From: Bradyrhizobium sp. B124
Lineage (GTDB): Bacteria; Pseudomonadota; Alphaproteobacteria; Rhizobiales; Xanthobacteraceae
Direction: 5' to 3'
NCBI RefSeq assembly: GCF_038967635.1
Contig: NZ_CP152413.1
Location: 7,754,001 to 7,818,000 of the forward strand
DNA length: 64,000 nt
Shown here: positions 47,572-56,821 of the stretch, piece by piece
Numbering within the stretch: the stretch's first letter is position 1
Layout of the letters: every line of letters starts with the position of its first letter
The notes under the pieces: model-generated
Seen by the model: the letters and a program-made list of their open reading frames with translations, nothing else
The model's database searches: none
What the model was told of the DNA's origin: nothing
Translations under genes and position numbers: made by a program

Positions 47572-48345
47572 ATGGCTCTTTCTCTCTCTCTCTCCGGCCG
47601 ACGAGCCATCGTCTCCGCGGCGACATCCGGTATCGGGCGCGTTATTGCCGAAACTCTGTCGGAAGCGGGAGCCCGGGTGGAAGTGTGCGGCATGGATCAG
47701 GCGAAGGTTGCGGAGATAGAACGACATTCTCCTGCCGTTGGCGCATTCTCTTGTAATCTTGCCGATGCGGCTGCTACCGAGCGCTTCTTCGCCGGTGCGG
47801 TCGAGCGGCTCGGCGGGCTCGACATTCTCATTAACAATGCAGGCATAGCCGGTCCCATCGAGCCCGCCGAAATGATCGCGCTCGAGGCATGGAACCGTAC
47901 GCTGGCGATCAACCTGACGAGCCATTTTCTGCTCGCCCGGCTCGCGGCGCCTTTCATGCGCAAGGCGGGCGGCGGCGCGATCGTCAATATCTCGTCGACG
48001 GCAGGGCTCGAAGGCCACGCGCGGCGTTCGCCCTACAACGCGTCGAAATGGGGTGTCATCGGTCTGACCAAAAGCCTCGCGAAGGAGTTGGGCCCCTCAC
48101 GAATCCGTGTCAACGTCATCTGCCCAGGCTTCGTCGACGGGGACCGTATGGAGCGCGTCATCGCCGAGACTGCGGCGCAGAAGGCAGTCGAGCCCGAGGA
48201 GGTCCGCGCCCGCTTGCTCGCCGCTTCGTCTATGGGCACGCCGGTGCGACCCGATGATGTCGCCGCCATGCTCCTCTTTCTGGTGTCGGATCTGGGTGCG
48301 CGGATGTCAGGTCACGTCTTCGTGGTGGATGCCGACGCGATGTGA
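47572..48345 (+). CDS. short-chain dehydrogenase/reductase (SDR)
   Basis: 257 residues, ATG 47572 with GGAG nine bases upstream. This is a classical SDR: cofactor motif SAATSGIGRVIAETL (TGxxxGIG with first Gly replaced), NNAG in ILINNAGIAGP, the catalytic Ser in IVNISSTAG, YxxxK in YNASKWGVIGLTKSLAKELG and PGFVDGDRM. It is probably an NAD(P)-dependent 3-oxoacyl or polyol dehydrogenase; substrate cannot be told. It stands alone between IS-rich regions. G+C content looks higher than in the surrounding decayed DNA. Confidence 0.92.
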   Translation: MALSLSLSGRRAIVSAATSGIGRVIAETLSEAGARVEVCGMDQAKVAEIERHSPAVGAFSCNLADAAATERFFAGAVERLGGLDILINNAGIAGPIEPAEMIALEAWNRTLAINLTSHFLLARLAAPFMRKAGGGAIVNISSTAGLEGHARRSPYNASKWGVIGLTKSLAKELGPSRIRVNVICPGFVDGDRMERVIAETAAQKAVEPEEVRARLLAASSMGTPVRPDDVAAMLLFLVSDLGARMSGHVFVVDADAM

Positions 48346-49006
48346 GGTACCGCCGAGTAGCTGAGCCTTGACGCCGAAAGCACGGTGCCAGCGACATCGA
48401 TATCTAGTTGAAATTTGCTCCTCGACGAGGGCGACGTTCGCCGCGGCCACACGCTATTGAGAAGATTCGTCAGGTTAACCCCCGACAAGGAATACGACGG
48501 CGCCTAGGACTGAGGACATCATATAGTTATCTTGGGAGCGGACCCCCCACGGCTAGCGGCCGCAAAACGCTTCGCGATACAACATGGTTATTTGACAGCA
48601 GGCGTCACGGTCGTTGAAACGCTCCTCAGCCAGTTCGAGGTAAGGCCACGATCGCAGCATATCTGCACTTCCAGTGCACAAGGGTGCAAAAAAATGCATT
48701 ATATCCCTTATGACTGCAGGATTAATGCGCCGACAGTCTAAGATTCAATCTGCCAAACAGCTCGATCAAACGATTGATGCTCTCTCCTCTGCCGTTCCAT
48801 GGTGTTGTTTGTTCGCCGCAGCTTCCTGGCGCTGATTGCGGCTGCTTTCGAGTTGGTCTGCTGGAGCTTGGTCGTCTTTGCCTTCACTGAAGCGAACGCG
48901 CTCGTAGCGTTCGATCGTGGAAGCTAGCCCCGTGCCTAACCTTCCCGTGATCTGCCGCCGCCTAACCGCAGTCGGTCAATGAAAGACATGCAATTTGGAT
49001 CCTTTA
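48346..49006. other. intergenic, nothing recognised
   Basis: Only fragments without family features. The minus strand near 48780-48930 reads as a charged helical peptide (TIERYERVRFSEGKDDQAPA) that may be a remnant. The IS5-type element begins at the right end. Confidence 0.35.
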
Positions 49007-49865
49007 GGTGGTGTGGACTCTAAGGATTCCCTTTTAGGAGCAAATCAGATTCAAGGCTGCTTTTGGGGAGGCCGCCTTGGGTGTGATGGACCGTTTGGTA
49101 TTGAGCGACGCGGCGTGGGAGCGGATAGCGCCGCTGATCATAGGGCGCCCCGATCAGAAGGGCTCCACCGGGCGCGACAACCGGATGTTCGTGGAAGGTG
49201 TGCTGTGGATCGTGCGTACGGGGTCTCCCTGGCGCGATCTTCCGGAGGTGTTTGGGGACTGGAACAGCGTGTTCCGGCGCTTCAGTCGATGGAGCATCAA
49301 GGGTGTTTGGTGGCGGATCTTCGAGGCGATGTCCGATGATCCGGACTTCGAATATCTGATCGTCGATTCCACCATTGTTCGGGCGCATCAGCACGCCGCC
49401 GGCGCCAAAAAGGGGGGTCTGAAGATCAAGCGGAAGATCAAGCGATCGGCCGCTCGCGCGGCGGCCTGAGCACCAAGATACATATGGCCGTTCGAGGCTT
49501 GGGATGTCCGGTGCGGTTCACGCTTACCGCAGGTCAGAAGGGCGATGCACCGCAAGCCGCCGCATTGATCGAAGGCTTATCCGCCGAGGTCGTCATGGCC
49601 GATACGGCCTATGACGCCGATCACTTGCGCCAAGCCATCGCCGCCAAAGGCGCGCTCGCCGTGATCCCCAACAACCCGTCACGCGCGCTCAAATATCCAC
49701 TCGACAAGCATTTCTATGCCCAGCGTCATCTCGTCGAATGCTGCTTCTCAAAGCTCAAGCAGTTCCGCCGCGTCGCAACCCGCTTCGAAAAAACGGCCCG
49801 GAACTACCGGGCCGTCGTCACTCTCGCAGCCATCGTTCTATGGATGCGCTAGTGTCCACACCACC
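49007..49865 (+). mobile_element. complete IS5-family (IS427-group-like) insertion sequence, 859 bp
   Basis: Inverted repeats GGTGGTGTGGAC at 49007-49018 and GTCCACACCACC at 49854-49865 match perfectly over 12 bases, with further matching inside (CTCTA against CACTA). The element is flanked on both sides by TA, consistent with a short target duplication. It encodes a transposase in two frames joined by likely programmed frameshifting. It looks intact and is probably a recent arrival. Confidence 0.88.
49077..49852 (+). CDS. IS5-family transposase, two frames joined by -1 frameshift
   Basis: The first frame (49077-49469) encodes the N-terminal DUF4096-like part (LSDAAWERIAPLI, GVLWIVRTGSPWRDLPEVFG) and the first catalytic Asp in YLIVDSTIVRAHQHA. 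At about 49408 the run AAAAAGGGGGG allows a -1 slip into the frame that ends at 49852. That frame reads SEDQAEDQAIGRSRGGLSTK, then MADTAYDADHLRQAIAAKGA with the second Asp, and LVECCFSKLKQFRRVATRFE with the Glu. The DDE set is complete. A perfect 12-base duplication (GAAGATCAAGCG twice, ~49418-49441) adds four residues (EDQA) just after the slip site; it is in frame, so activity may remain. Confidence 0.85.
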
Positions 49866-49915
49866 TAGCCTTCAACAAAGTTATACACAATTAGAATTAT
49901 GGTATGGAGGGTGTC

Positions 49916-50188
49916 ATGGGCTACCTTCTGCTCATCGTTGCAATCGCAGTTTCCGTCCTGGTTGACTTTGGGTCGCATTCGAGCGCCGCTGCACGAAATC
50001 GAGCGGGATACGCGCTTCCGGCTCGACAGGATATTTATTGTTTGCAAGGACGTGCCTGGGGCGGATATCCGGGCACTTGCCAGTTCTCGACTCATAACCA
50101 GTGCAAGGCCACCGCGTCCGGCGCAGGTGGCTATTGCGGTATCAATCCGGTTTACGCATTCGCGCAACACCGGTGGCAATCGCGATAG
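49916..50188 (+). CDS. DUF3551 small secreted protein
   Basis: 90 residues from ATG 49916, preceded by GGAGGG. The N-terminal signal is MGYLLLIVAIAVSVLVDFGS, then HSSAAA. The mature part has the DUF3551 pattern: YCLQGRAWGGYPGTCQFSTH, NQCKATASGAGGYCG and a terminal Asn-Pro-Val-Tyr. Four cysteines are at conserved spacings. The family is very common in Bradyrhizobium and relatives; its function is unknown. It lies directly after the IS5-type element and may have lost its native upstream region. Confidence 0.85.
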   Translation: MGYLLLIVAIAVSVLVDFGSHSSAAARNRAGYALPARQDIYCLQGRAWGGYPGTCQFSTHNQCKATASGAGGYCGINPVYAFAQHRWQSR

Positions 50189-50299
50189 TGGGACCGGGTA
50201 CTGAAACCGGCAAACCGAGGGCTAGGCGCAGGTAACGGCGACTGATAGCGCCATGTCGCGCAATGAGGCCGCCGAATAGTTCGGGATCAGCAGAGCAAG

Positions 50300-50650
50300 A
50301 GACTGGATGGATCTGGCCGAAGAGACCCCGCAGCGTTGCTCTGGACGACTAACTTGCGGGGATGGGTGCCATGCGGCCCAGGCCTCCGCCAAGGTTCCTC
50401 GCGGCCGCTGGAAGACCATGACCGATCTGGCGGTCCTGCGCCATGACCGGATCAATGTGCCATGGTTGATCTAGGGACGGGTGGATGGCGACAGCATTCA
50501 GACTAATGCCGAGAAGGGTTTCCTGCCGACCGCTCCGTCCGACGATATCGTGGTCAAAGGACAATCTCGGCAGCACAACGGCAAGGTCGTTCGTCAGCCT
50601 ATCCGCCCGGGCGGAGCCAAGCTATTTTTCCCAAATACTCACTCGACCAT
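50300..50650 (+). pseudogene. IS630-family transposase remnant
   Basis: The plus frame reads AKVPRGRWKTMTDLAVLRHD and RINVPWLI, then a TAG at 50471-50473, then VDGDSIQTNAEKGFLPTAPS, DDIVVKGQSRQHNGKVVRQP and GGAKLFFPNTHS. This is the DDE part of IS630 transposases (family form: DNLGSHKGKAVR, GAKLFFLPKYSPDLNPIEQ). The stop codon, loss of the catalytic Asp in the DNLGSH segment and truncation before DLNPIE show it is dead. Confidence 0.75.
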
Positions 50651-50654
50651 GAAT

Positions 50655-50890
50655 CATAGAGGAACGAGGGCCTGAGGGGAATCGTCTCCTGGTCGGTGAT
50701 CGGGAATCCGTAGGCCGCGATGCAGAGCACGCCGTGATGCTGGAAGCCGCGGCAACCGCGCCCCTCAAAGTGGTCAAGGTCGGTCTCCTGCTTGAGCTCC
50801 TGGTAGTCGCGCTCGATGCGCTAGCGTAACTCGGCGAGGCCCGTCACGGAAAAAACCGATATCGGGCGGGGAGGCTCGACAGCCAGGACT
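50655..50890 (-). pseudogene. IS701-family transposase C-terminal remnant
   Basis: The minus strand reads VFSVTGLAELR, a stop in place of Trp at ~50823, then RIERDYQELKQETDLDHFEG, RGCRGFQHHGVLCIAAYGFP and ITDQETIPLR. This is the C-terminal part of IS701-type DDE transposases (RWRIERDYQELKQE...GRGWRGFHHHATLCIAAYGF). Only this end remains, butted against the IS630 remnant. Confidence 0.7.
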
Positions 50891-51239
50891 TGTCGGTTCT
50901 TCTTGCCGTTTAAAGGTCGCTTCATTGTCGATTCTTTGGCTCGCGCGCAAAGAGCGCTTGGAGTCGGCTGCACGCAATGCATAGGCGCGGTTCCGTTCTC
51001 GGAATGGCTGCACTCCTGCACCGCGTGTGAAAGGTGTCCGCACATTCTCTTGCGCAATCGATATTCGATCTCCACCAGAAGCGGCCAACCCTGCCGGTGA
51101 GTTCAAGCCGCATCTCGGCGATCGCCAGCATCTCGTGGGCTCGGGCGAGGGCGCTAATGCGCGGGATGCGCATCCAGACCTCAAGTCGTGGGAGCAGAGC
51201 AAACGAGCATTGCGACATTGAGCTAACGGCATCGGCGAG

Positions 51240-51943
51240 GCGGCCCGGTCCCGTCTACGGATAGCGAGGCGGCCGAAGACTTACGCCCGTTAGGCCGCAA
51301 CCGACCGCGATCGCAATGCGATCCGGAGAGCTACATGCCGACACTGGATAGCGTAACCGCGATCATTCACGCAGCTCCCGCTGCATTGCCGCCCTTGAAT
51401 TCTGATACGTGCCAATACCGCTTCTTCAAACGGCCAAAACAGTATCCCTCACCAGAGTAGGTAGTGTCTGGATCATCGTTGACGATGTACCAAGGACTAC
51501 TAACGCCCCGTATAGGCGCCGTGGCGCCGTATAGGCTATGACCCCGGCGCATCAACATAGGACAAGGTGATCCAATGGCAAGGGTAGTTAATCCGCGGCG
51601 TCATCTTATGCTTGTTCGCGTACAGGATAAAACGCCGTTATAAAAAAGGATCACCAAACTCTCGATGGATGTCTTGGTCATGCGAGCCTGTATCGACTGC
51701 GTTAGCGTCGTCCGACATAGATGCGAGTGAGGGCTGCGCGTTGCCACGCTCAAGCCCCCGCTCAAGGGGGCAATGATTAATGGCCGAGTCTCTGTCGCGC
51801 ACGCTGAACGGCAGGCAGTGGTCTGGGAAATCCACGTGGCTTGGCGCTAGCTCTGGTGATCGGCAACCTTCAGCTCTCAGATCGAGCGGTTGTGTTCGTT
51901 TTCAGGCCTGCCTACGTCCCACCAATTCCAAGGTTTTCCAAGG
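51240..51943. other. intergenic with possible small-protein remnant
   Basis: The minus-strand frame 51558-51367 (63 residues) contains SPWYIVNDDPDTTYSGEGYC, which reads like a short rhizobial protein. A diverged copy exists near 47 kb. Nothing else was recognised before the ligase gene. Confidence 0.3.
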
Positions 51944-53596
51944 ATGATCGCTACAAAATTGACAAAATCTGAACTGCAAGAGCGCGTCGCAAATGTGCTG
52001 CGCAGAACCGAGGCGCTGGAATCCGCATATGAGACGATCACGATCGGAGAACTGGTTTCAAGGCGGGCGAGAACGCACGGTTCAAAGACGGCAATTGACG
52101 TCTTCGACCGCGGCGAGCGCGCGACGTACTCCGAAATGGATCGATCGTCGAACAAATATGCACGTGCGCTGCAAGCATTCGGCGTACGCAAGGGTGATCA
52201 CATTGGGGTGATGCTGCCCAATCGCATCGAATTTCCGATCCTATGGTTCGCGATCGCCAAGCTCGGTGCGGTGATGATCCCGATCAACATGCGCTACACA
52301 CCGAGGGAGATCGAATACGTTCTGAGCGATACGCGGGCCGAGTTCGCCGTCGTCGACGAATCCGCGTGGTCAGCGTTTTCGGGGATGGACCCTTGGCCTC
52401 AAGACCTCGGCAAAGAGCGAGTAATCTCCGTTGGACAGCTCTCGGGTAGGACGGCCACTAATCTCAATCAATTGCTCAACGGTATCGACGGCTCTCCGGT
52501 AGAGGAGGATATCCAACCCGATGACCTGTTGAACATTCAATATACCTCGGGGACAACGGGCTTTCCGAAGGGATGCATGTTGACGCACGACTACTTTGGC
52601 GTGTTTTCGTTCCAGGGGGCGTGTTGGGACGAGCAGCCTTACCAGAGATATTTGTCCGTGCAGCCGTTCTTCTATATCGATCCGCCAATTCATCTTCTAA
52701 ATTCGTACCGGCAGGGCGGGACACTCTACCTCGGCCCGCAACTCAGTTCGACGCGCTTCCTTGGTTGGCTCAAGCAGCACCGCATCGAGTGGTGCCAGGT
52801 TCCCCAGCTAGTAGCACGCCAAGCGGAGGCGGCCAACGAAGACGGGGCAACATGCCTGAAGCAGACCCTTAATTGGGGTTGGAGTCCTGATACGGTGCGT
52901 CAATTTCGGAAGCGGTTTCGGGTGGGTACCCAGGAGGCTTACGGGATGACGGAGATCGGCTTCGGCACACGAATGGCGAACGATTTCGACGAGCTTGCCG
53001 ACTCGGGTTCGGTGGGGATTTGCGCACCTTTTCGGGCGCTGCGGCTGATGAACGAGGATGGCAGCCCCACGCGGGTTGGCGACGTCGGCGAGCTGTGGGT
53101 CAGGGGGCGCGGAATCTTCAAGGGATATTGGGACAAGCCGGACGCAAATGCCGCATTGTTTGAAGGCGACTGGTTCAAGACCGGTGATCTCATGCATCGC
53201 GATGAGTTCGGCTTTCATTGGCTGGTGGGGCGTACAAAGGACATGATCCGACGCTCAAGTGAGAACATTGCTGCACGCGAGGTGGAGACTGTCATCCGCG
53301 AAATTCCCGAGATTGTGGATGTGGCCGCTGTGCCCGTTCGCGATGTGAAGCGCGGCGAGGAGGTGAAGATTCACGTCGAATTGAGTGAAGGCGTCACGCC
53401 AGACAATCAGGTGGTTGAGCGCATTCTCGAGCATGCTCGTGCGCACCTTGCATCGTTCAAGGTGCCGCGTTACATTGCCTTTACTCCGTCGCTTCCTAGA
53501 ACCGCCACCAGCAATAAAGTGCTCAAACGTGAGCTGATGGCCGTGAGCGATCCGTTTGCCGGAACCTACGACACTGAGGAGAGGCGTTGGCGCTGA
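51944..53596 (+). CDS. AMP-binding acyl-CoA ligase (class I adenylate-forming enzyme)
   Basis: 550 residues from ATG 51944, with AAGG at ten bases; the frame opens earlier at 51890. Adenylation motifs are complete: P-loop IQYTSGTTGFPKGCMLTHD (~199), QEAYGMTEIGFGT (~330), DWFKTGDLMHRDEFGF (~408), GRTKDMIRRSSENIAAREVE, and the C-terminal lysine in TATSNKVLKREL. Sequence style is that of long- or medium-chain/aromatic acyl-CoA ligases such as CaiC and relatives. It converts a carboxylic acid, ATP and CoA to acyl-CoA. Partners could be the BKACE enzyme downstream and the MaoC hydratase at 42.5 kb (inference). Regulation is not visible. Confidence 0.9.
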   Translation: MIATKLTKSELQERVANVLRRTEALESAYETITIGELVSRRARTHGSKTAIDVFDRGERATYSEMDRSSNKYARALQAFGVRKGDHIGVMLPNRIEFPILWFAIAKLGAVMIPINMRYTPREIEYVLSDTRAEFAVVDESAWSAFSGMDPWPQDLGKERVISVGQLSGRTATNLNQLLNGIDGSPVEEDIQPDDLLNIQYTSGTTGFPKGCMLTHDYFGVFSFQGACWDEQPYQRYLSVQPFFYIDPPIHLLNSYRQGGTLYLGPQLSSTRFLGWLKQHRIEWCQVPQLVARQAEAANEDGATCLKQTLNWGWSPDTVRQFRKRFRVGTQEAYGMTEIGFGTRMANDFDELADSGSVGICAPFRALRLMNEDGSPTRVGDVGELWVRGRGIFKGYWDKPDANAALFEGDWFKTGDLMHRDEFGFHWLVGRTKDMIRRSSENIAAREVETVIREIPEIVDVAAVPVRDVKRGEEVKIHVELSEGVTPDNQVVERILEHARAHLASFKVPRYIAFTPSLPRTATSNKVLKRELMAVSDPFAGTYDTEERRWR

Positions 53597-54264
53597 AGTG
53601 ACTTTTCACACACCGTTAGCGTACACGCGCAGTTGCCGCTTCAATCCTTCAAGCAATCAAAGGGCCTGCACCGCCGGCGTTCCGCTATTTGGGAATCTCG
53701 AACCACCTGTTTATGATTCGCTTCTTTGGCTACGTCAGAGGCCAATACGGACGGGAAAATCTTGTTCTCGGAAGGTTCGAAAGCGTCTTGTGCCTGGTGC
53801 GTGCCTTAACGCGGGTTGGCGCTTATGCGATCCACTCAGCTGTCAGAAAACTCAACACATCTTCCCAAGCGAGAAATACGGCGACCTACGCACCAAGTTC
53901 GGCGGTGGCTACAATACGCTGAAGCCCAAATGACGTGTTGCTCCGCCGCGGCAGCCGTTGCCTGGAAGCTGGAGGCGCGAGTACTTCCCTGGCTGAGGAG
54001 AGAGTCTGAATGGGTATTTGCGCGCCGGACACAGGCACCTGCATAGGTGACGTGGTAGAGACGTGATCCATAACGCCAACGTGCGCTGGGGCAATCAGAT
54101 GACGCGATCGTGTTCGAACGTCTTCATTGGCCACATGCCATAGCCGTGCAATCAACACCATAGGGCGCGAGCCTAAACAAAATGGGGCGCTGACAGGAAA
54201 AATCGAGAAAAATACCGATCTGGCTTTGACCAGAGCAAGCTATCATCGAAAGGAGAGGCTGAGC
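53597..54264. other. intergenic, nothing recognised
   Basis: Only short overlapping frames. The BKACE gene's ribosome site lies at the right end. Confidence 0.4.
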
Positions 54265-55146
54265 ATGATTTCGGAGGTGTTCATCACCTGTGCAGTCACG
54301 GGGGGCGCGGCCGCCAGGCAGCCGAACGTGCCGATAACCCCAGAGCAGATCGCGGAGGCGGCGATCGAGGCAACGAGGGCGGGGGCGGCGGTCGTGCATA
54401 TCCATGTCCGGGATCCCAAAACCGGAAAAAGTTCGCGGGATCTGGCGCTTTTTCGGGAGGTGGTGCAGCGGATCCGCAAGTCGGACGTAAACCCAGTCCT
54501 CAACCTGACCGCCGGTACGGGCAGTGACCTCGTGTTGGGCGGGCCGGACTCTCCTCTGCCACCGGCGCCGCGGACGGATATGCCAGGCGCGATTGAGCGA
54601 CTGGTGCATGTGGAAGAGCTGCGCCCCGAGATTTGCACTGTGGATTGCGGTTCTATGAACTTCGGGCCTGGCGAATTCATCATGGCCAACACGCCGGGAA
54701 TGCTGAGCGCGTTAAGTAAGCGCGTGCAAGAGCTTGGAGTACGTCCTGAGCTCGAAGTGTTCGATACGGGTCATCTGGTCCAGGTGCACGATTTGATCAA
54801 AGAGGGGGTCGTGAACAATCCGCCGCTCATCCAGCTTTGCATGGGGATCCGCTATGGAGCCCCAGACGATCTCGGCACTCTGATGGCGCTGGTGCATCAA
54901 CTTCCGCCTGGCGCTATCTACTCGGCCTTCTCGATCGGTCGGAGGCAGCTCCCATACGTTGCACTGGCGCCCCTGGTTGGCGCTAATGTGCGGGTAGGAT
55001 TGGAGGACAACCTCTATCTCTCGTTCGGTAGGCTGGCGACCAACGCCGAGCTCGTGGAGAGGGCAGTCGAGATTCTTGAGCGGATCGGGGTGCGGGTGCT
55101 GAGTCCGGACGAGGTGCGCGAAAAGCTCGTGCTCAAAGTTTCCTGA
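54265..55146 (+). CDS. BKACE (DUF849) beta-keto acid cleavage enzyme
   Basis: 293 residues, ATG 54265 with AAGGAGAGG upstream. Zinc and substrate motifs are present: AVTGGAAARQPNVPITPEQI, AAVVHIHVRDPKTGKSSRD (HxH zinc ligands), NLTAGTGSD, CTVDCGSMNFG, PELEVFDTGHLVQ and NVRVGLEDNLYLSFG. BKACE enzymes, named for 3-keto-5-aminohexanoate cleavage in lysine fermentation, combine a beta-keto acid with acetyl-CoA to give acetoacetate and a new acyl-CoA. The family is broad and the real substrate is unknown. It lies after an acyl-CoA ligase on the same strand but 670 bases away, so co-transcription is uncertain. Confidence 0.92.
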   Translation: MISEVFITCAVTGGAAARQPNVPITPEQIAEAAIEATRAGAAVVHIHVRDPKTGKSSRDLALFREVVQRIRKSDVNPVLNLTAGTGSDLVLGGPDSPLPPAPRTDMPGAIERLVHVEELRPEICTVDCGSMNFGPGEFIMANTPGMLSALSKRVQELGVRPELEVFDTGHLVQVHDLIKEGVVNNPPLIQLCMGIRYGAPDDLGTLMALVHQLPPGAIYSAFSIGRRQLPYVALAPLVGANVRVGLEDNLYLSFGRLATNAELVERAVEILERIGVRVLSPDEVREKLVLKVS

Positions 55147-56821
55147 AAGATCAGTTCGCTTCCACGTTCGCATCTGACAGGCGGCCGTGAGTAGTCGGAC
55201 TTTTGGGAACGAGACTATTGGTGTGTCAGCTGACGACATACCGCCAAGCGTTGGTCAGCATCTTCTGCATACGCACCTATGCGAGGCGGCGCGTGGGCTG
55301 CACAGTTTATCCTAAGCGGAGCTCAAAGGCGCGTCCGATGGTGCCGTTACGGGCCGAGGGAGCGTTGACGGTGGTAGAGCCGGTGGCGGACACGGTGCCC
55401 GAGATGAATCGCAGGCAGGGGACAAATCGTCTTGAGTTTAAGCAACGGCTGCGGGCGGCGGCGTCGGAGGCCCCGATCTGTTCGTCGACCTCGGGCTTCG
55501 GCGGTCACTGCTACACTCGGAGATCGACCACACCAACCAGTTCAGGCGTTCGCAAAGAGGTGAACAGGCTCATCTCAAATCGGCTGCAGGAGGCGGTGTA
55601 GCGCGAGGCGCTGAGGCTGGTGCACGACGATGTTGTCACCGCGATCGTTAATCGTCTGCTGCACCACAGCCACGCATCTCGATCCGCCGCTACAGGTAGC
55701 GGTTGAAGGAGAATCGTCGCAGCGGATTTCTGCTGAAGCCCGCCGCGCCACATGCCAAATCAGAGAAGAAGCCTTAACGCAAGCCGCTCGCTCGCTAAGG
55801 CGCTATGAGGGGCGTGCTTTGCGGTCGGCTTGCTTCATTTCCAGCAAAACGAGGTCAATTCGTCGTCGCGAGGTTAAATCAGGAGGTAGCTTGACGGGGC
55901 GATGGAAATTTCTTTGCGACGGCGATGCCGGTAGCGCGTGGGTTGGTCCTTCCAAAGCCTATTCTACATGTCATGCGCATCTATGCACCGTCGCAGACTT
56001 ATGCCGATTAGGAACCCCACTGTCATCATGTTCTCTTTTCTACCCGGTATCGCCGGGGAGAGATACCGAGCATGCGGTTGTTCACCGTGAGCAGAGCGAC
56101 AGGCGGCAGTTCCGATGTTTCGGACCGGTGATCTGTTAGTGCAGCAGTGACTCATCAACGCGATCTGGGGCACGGAATATGAGCCGGGCACCCGAAGTGT
56201 CCATCGCATGTCGCGGTGCTTGGCCTATGCCTGGAACCGCGATGCCTCGCCAGACCAGCTCCCCCGAATTTGCGCGGTCAATACCAGGATTAGACGAGGA
56301 CGCTGGGGAGTGCCTCGGGCTTGAGATCGGTATGGGGACATTGTGCTGGCGCCACCGTCACCATTCGACGTTCCCTCTTGTCGTGTTCGGTATGTCTTGA
56401 AGATGTCTATGTCAGGCACCGGACATCGAGCCGCAAATGTCGCACGGGCGCGGCTCGAAGCATGCGCTTTCGCCCTCTCCCGGCAAGTCTGTTAACCAGG
56501 TCGGTCGGCACGCCGCTTGCTTGGACGCGGTGACGGATTAGCAACGACCATGGCGGTCTCGGAGCAGCGGGCCTTGGGAGTTGACCAATGGCGAAGCAGG
56601 TCATCGAGGCAGGGTTACCGGCTCTGCGGGGCGTATTGGATGGGCTCCCGCTCGGAGGCCATCCATCGCGATTCAAACAGCACGTTGCAGGCGAGGGCGT
56701 TTGCACGTGATGAAGAAAGTTTAACGCTTGCGCGACTCTCCGGCTCTACGCACTAACTGCCCGGTCTGGTCCGATGCTTTAGTAGATGTCTGAATCCCGT
56801 CGCAACGGCTAGTGGCCCAAG
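55147..56821. other. 1.67-kb stretch, decayed; possible IS21 IstB fragment
   Basis: Near 55618-55675 the plus strand reads LVHDDVVTAIVNRLLHHSHA, similar to the C-terminal end of IstB ATPases of IS21 elements (family form: DAILDRLLHHSH). The rest of IstB is not readable. Elsewhere only short frames without family signs occur. Confidence 0.3.
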
